Assembly: GCA_016838945.1 (NCBI GenBank) | Contig: JADLKP010000027.1 | Span: 1 to 16,318 of the forward strand | Direction of reading: 5' to 3' | Length of the DNA: 16,318 nucleotides | Source of the DNA: Methanobrevibacter sp. | Lineage (GTDB): Archaea; Methanobacteriota; Methanobacteria; Methanobacteriales; Methanobacteriaceae | Shown here: in pieces, positions 14,873 to 16,318 of the stretch | Position numbering within the stretch: position 1 is the stretch's first letter | How the letters are laid out: the number at the start of each line of letters is the position of its first letter | The notes under the pieces: generated by a model | Seen by the model: only the letters and a program-made list of their open reading frames with translations | Told to the model about the DNA's origin: nothing | Databases searched by the model: none | Made by a program: the position numbers and the translations under genes

Positions 14873-15474
14873 AAAAGTTCACCATAAGTTCTCCAAAAAA
14901 TACTCATTTAAACAAATGCATCATATTCATTTAAAACAAATATTTTAGATTCAAACATATGTAACAAATTAGAAAAAAATATTGTTTATTAAATCCATTT
15001 AACCATCCATTAATTAAACAGACCAATAAATCGTTACCCTAAACCTAATTCTTTCAGGGAAAAAATTAACATGAAAAGTTAAAAATTTTAAAAACCCCTA
15101 GTTACATTATATAAAGTTTTAGAAAATATTAGATATTTTCAATAGCGAAAACAAATTTTCACTAAAAATATATTATATGCAATATATTTCAATTTATATT
15201 TTAGAAAAACAAGATATATATAATTATCTAACAAGTTGAACATAAATTTAAAAAATAATTATGTGATAGTAAAAAAGCCAAAAAATATTATATAAAATAA
15301 ACAATTAATTAAATTAATAATTAATTAAATTAATAATTAACTAAATTAATATAAAATTGTTAAAAAAATATGCGTTTAACTAAACAGTTTATAGAAAAAA
15401 AATCAATGAAAACTTTTTCTTAAAATGTTTGTAAAAAAAGAATTGAAAATTATAAAAAATTAAAAAGATTACTT
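14873..15474 (-). other. AT-rich non-coding region upstream of the adhesin gene
   Basis: About 600 bases with no supportable gene on either strand. It holds the GGTGA ribosome site of the adhesin gene (14879-14883, read on the minus strand), several TATA-like boxes (for example near 15107-15117, and 15165-15190) that could serve the adhesin, and a 16-base tandem repeat at 15305-15352. If the box near 15110 is used, the adhesin mRNA would have a leader of more than 200 bases. Confidence 0.5.
15305..15352 (+). repeat. three 16-bp AT-only tandem repeats
   Basis: Two exact copies of TTAATTAAATTAATAA followed by a third with two changes (TTAACTAAATTAATAT). Pure A/T except for one C. It could alter DNA bending or nucleoid-protein binding upstream of the adhesin gene, or be simple slippage. 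Confidence 0.8.
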
Positions 15475-15635
15475 TTTTATTATTGCCAGGATTTATGAAA
15501 TCCTCCAGTGAATTCAAATAATCAAACTGAAGATCTTCAATGGAGCATTCATCATACTCTTATATGAAATGCTTATCCAAATCATTTAGGAACTTATCAA
15601 TTTCCAAAAGAATATACGTTGCATATAGCTTTATT
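15475..15635 (-). pseudogene. 3' gene relic with in-frame stop, next to repeat copy 10
   Basis: On the minus strand, beginning at the GTTTCG end of the repeat, codons read KLYATYILLEIDKFLNDLDK then HFI, stop (15560-15562), then EYDECSIEDLQFDYLNSLED and FINPGNNKK before T-rich DNA. Both halves have protein-like composition in one frame, so an original gene probably crossed the stop. No start is present. The family is not recognised. Confidence 0.5.
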
Positions 15636-15672
15636 GTTTCGTAAAACTCGAGTTTAATGAAATTAATCAAAC
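15636..15672 (+). repeat. 37-bp palindromic repeat, copy 10
   Basis: Full-length copy starting GTTTCGTAAAACTCGAG with the right arm ending ATTAATCAAAC, the same right-arm variant as copy 1. Confidence 0.92.
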
Positions 15673-15808
15673 AAATGGAAAATTTAAAAATAAATGAGAC
15701 AAATTTTTAAAAAATAATTGTTTTTAGATAAAAAATGAATTGCTTGAAACATAGAATTGTTAATTAATAATAAAAAAAGTTTATTAATTAATAAAAATAA
15801 ATAAAAAC

Positions 15809-16293
15809 ATGATTGATGAAAAACAAATTCAAGACTGGCGGGTAGAAAAAGGAATATTCAGACAGAAGATACCAGATGACAATTCAAATTTTTATTTTTT
15901 ATAAATTATCCAAACAACAATCCCCTGGATGTCATATGTCTGAAGGGAAAGAGACCAGATAATAATATTTGTGCTAGAGAAGTGTCACAGCAGCAACAGA
16001 CTTTAATCCACAACATAAAAAAAAGCCGTAAACCAGGAGTTTATCGGGGATATCAGATTTGCACTAAACAGTTTCATGCTTGACTTTGAATTGCAACATC
16101 CAAATGACGAACTGAAGCGTTTCATAATAACAGGCTTCATATTTGAAGATGGTTTGACAAAGGATCGTTTAATTTAACCATTAAAAAGATTTTCAAAGGC
16201 AAGTTGCACTGCATATGGCTTTTGGGAAAAGCATACGGTCAAGTAAATGCCAGCACAAATGCGTCAAATTCCAATGACAGCATGTTTATATAA
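15809..16293 (+). pseudogene. DUF2299-like protein, three frameshifts
   Basis: Successive frames give a continuous protein: MIDEKQIQDWRVEKGIFRQK then IPDDNSNF; after the T6 run at 15895-15900, INYPNNNPLDVICLKGK...AREVSQQQQ; after the A8 run at 16017-16024, NQEFIGDIRFALNSFMLDFE then LQHPNDELKRFIITGFIFED and GLTKDRLI; after a shift near 16175, IKKIFKGKLHCIWLLGKAYG and a short Ser/Asn tail. The blocks DDN-NF, FxLNxFxxDFELQHP and FEDGLTKDR fit the DUF2299 family of small archaeal/bacterial proteins of unknown function, from memory of the family rather than a search. No intact frame exists as written. Two of three shifts sit in homopolymers, so either decay or base-calling error is possible. Confidence 0.7.
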
Positions 16294-16318
16294 TTTTTTA
16301 TTTTTTATTTTTTTCCAA
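16294..16318 (+). terminator. T-rich tract after the DUF2299 relic
   Basis: Runs of six, six and seven T residues lie directly after the relic's final stop, typical of an archaeal U-tract terminator. The window ends here. Confidence 0.4.

Noticed and set aside
14577..14948. Plus-strand Ser-rich open frame opposite the adhesin N-terminus
   Set aside because: It is complementary to the acidic Asp/Glu/Ser region of the adhesin and has no independent evidence.
75..15672. The 37-bp repeats as a CRISPR array
   Set aside because: Length and GTTT...AAAC ends resemble CRISPR repeats, but the copies are 0.7-3.8 kb apart with whole genes between them and occur in both orientations.
75..15672. A true integron
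   Set aside because: No tyrosine integrase is in the window, gene orientation is mixed, and thi4 and the phosphoesterase are ordinary chromosomal genes. Only the spacing is reminiscent.
1..16318. Insertion sequence, tRNA or rRNA genes
   Set aside because: No transposase motifs, terminal inverted repeats around a transposase, cloverleaf-forming sequence or rRNA signatures were recognised.

Overview
The window is about 70% A+T and looks like chromosome of a Methanobrevibacter-type methanogen (Methanobacteriales). The evidence is an archaeal sulfide-type Thi4 with His in place of the active-site Cys, a large secreted adhesin-like protein (beta-helix plus Ig-like repeats plus a C-terminal membrane anchor), archaeal TATA-type promoters, U-rich terminators and a DUF2299-like relic. 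It is an accessory-rich stretch with several decayed genes.

Layout. 1-83: 3' end of an unidentified gene. 172-313: two copies of a ~48-bp direct repeat. 530-1819: a cas2-cas1 pair with no CRISPR array or effector gene in view. 1828-1929: a 3' scrap of aspartate-semialdehyde dehydrogenase. 2030-2884: a small hypothetical protein, a gene scrap and a small cupin. 3144-3932 (minus): Thi4. 4175-4768: a zinc-ribbon membrane protein. 5041-6141: a calcineurin-like phosphoesterase. 6317-7705: a zinc-cluster PD-(D/E)XK nuclease. 7965-9982: two tandem, paralogous, very basic Lys/Thr/Val/Tyr-rich secreted proteins. 10217-11771: a MATE-family transporter broken by two single-base shifts, with a heptad-repeat tail. 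11990-14872 (minus): a 960-aa adhesin-like protein. 14873-15474: AT-rich non-coding DNA with a 16-bp tandem repeat. 15475-16293: two decayed genes, one DUF2299-like.

The strongest non-genic signal is a ~37-bp palindromic element. It begins GTTTCGTAAAAC and ends with the inverted repeat GTTTAAT-(7 nt)-ATTAAAC. I found ten copies (75, 2381, 3040, 4058, 4763, 6155, 7790, 10127, 11841, 15636). Each major gene or gene pair is bounded by a copy, so the window reads like a string of one- or two-gene cassettes. Eight copies point one way; the two around the nuclease gene point the other way. The consensus has stop codons in all six frames, at least two copies provide the stop codon of the preceding gene, and four copies touch short coding relics. 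I read this as an intergenic palindromic repeat family (REP/MITE-like) associated with gene truncation and rearrangement. An integron-like recombination site is the more speculative alternative.

The genes do not form one pathway. The recognisable themes are cell-surface proteins (two basic secreted proteins, the adhesin, the zinc-ribbon membrane protein) and DNA-acting genes (cas2-cas1, the nuclease), set among housekeeping genes (thi4, cupin, phosphoesterase).
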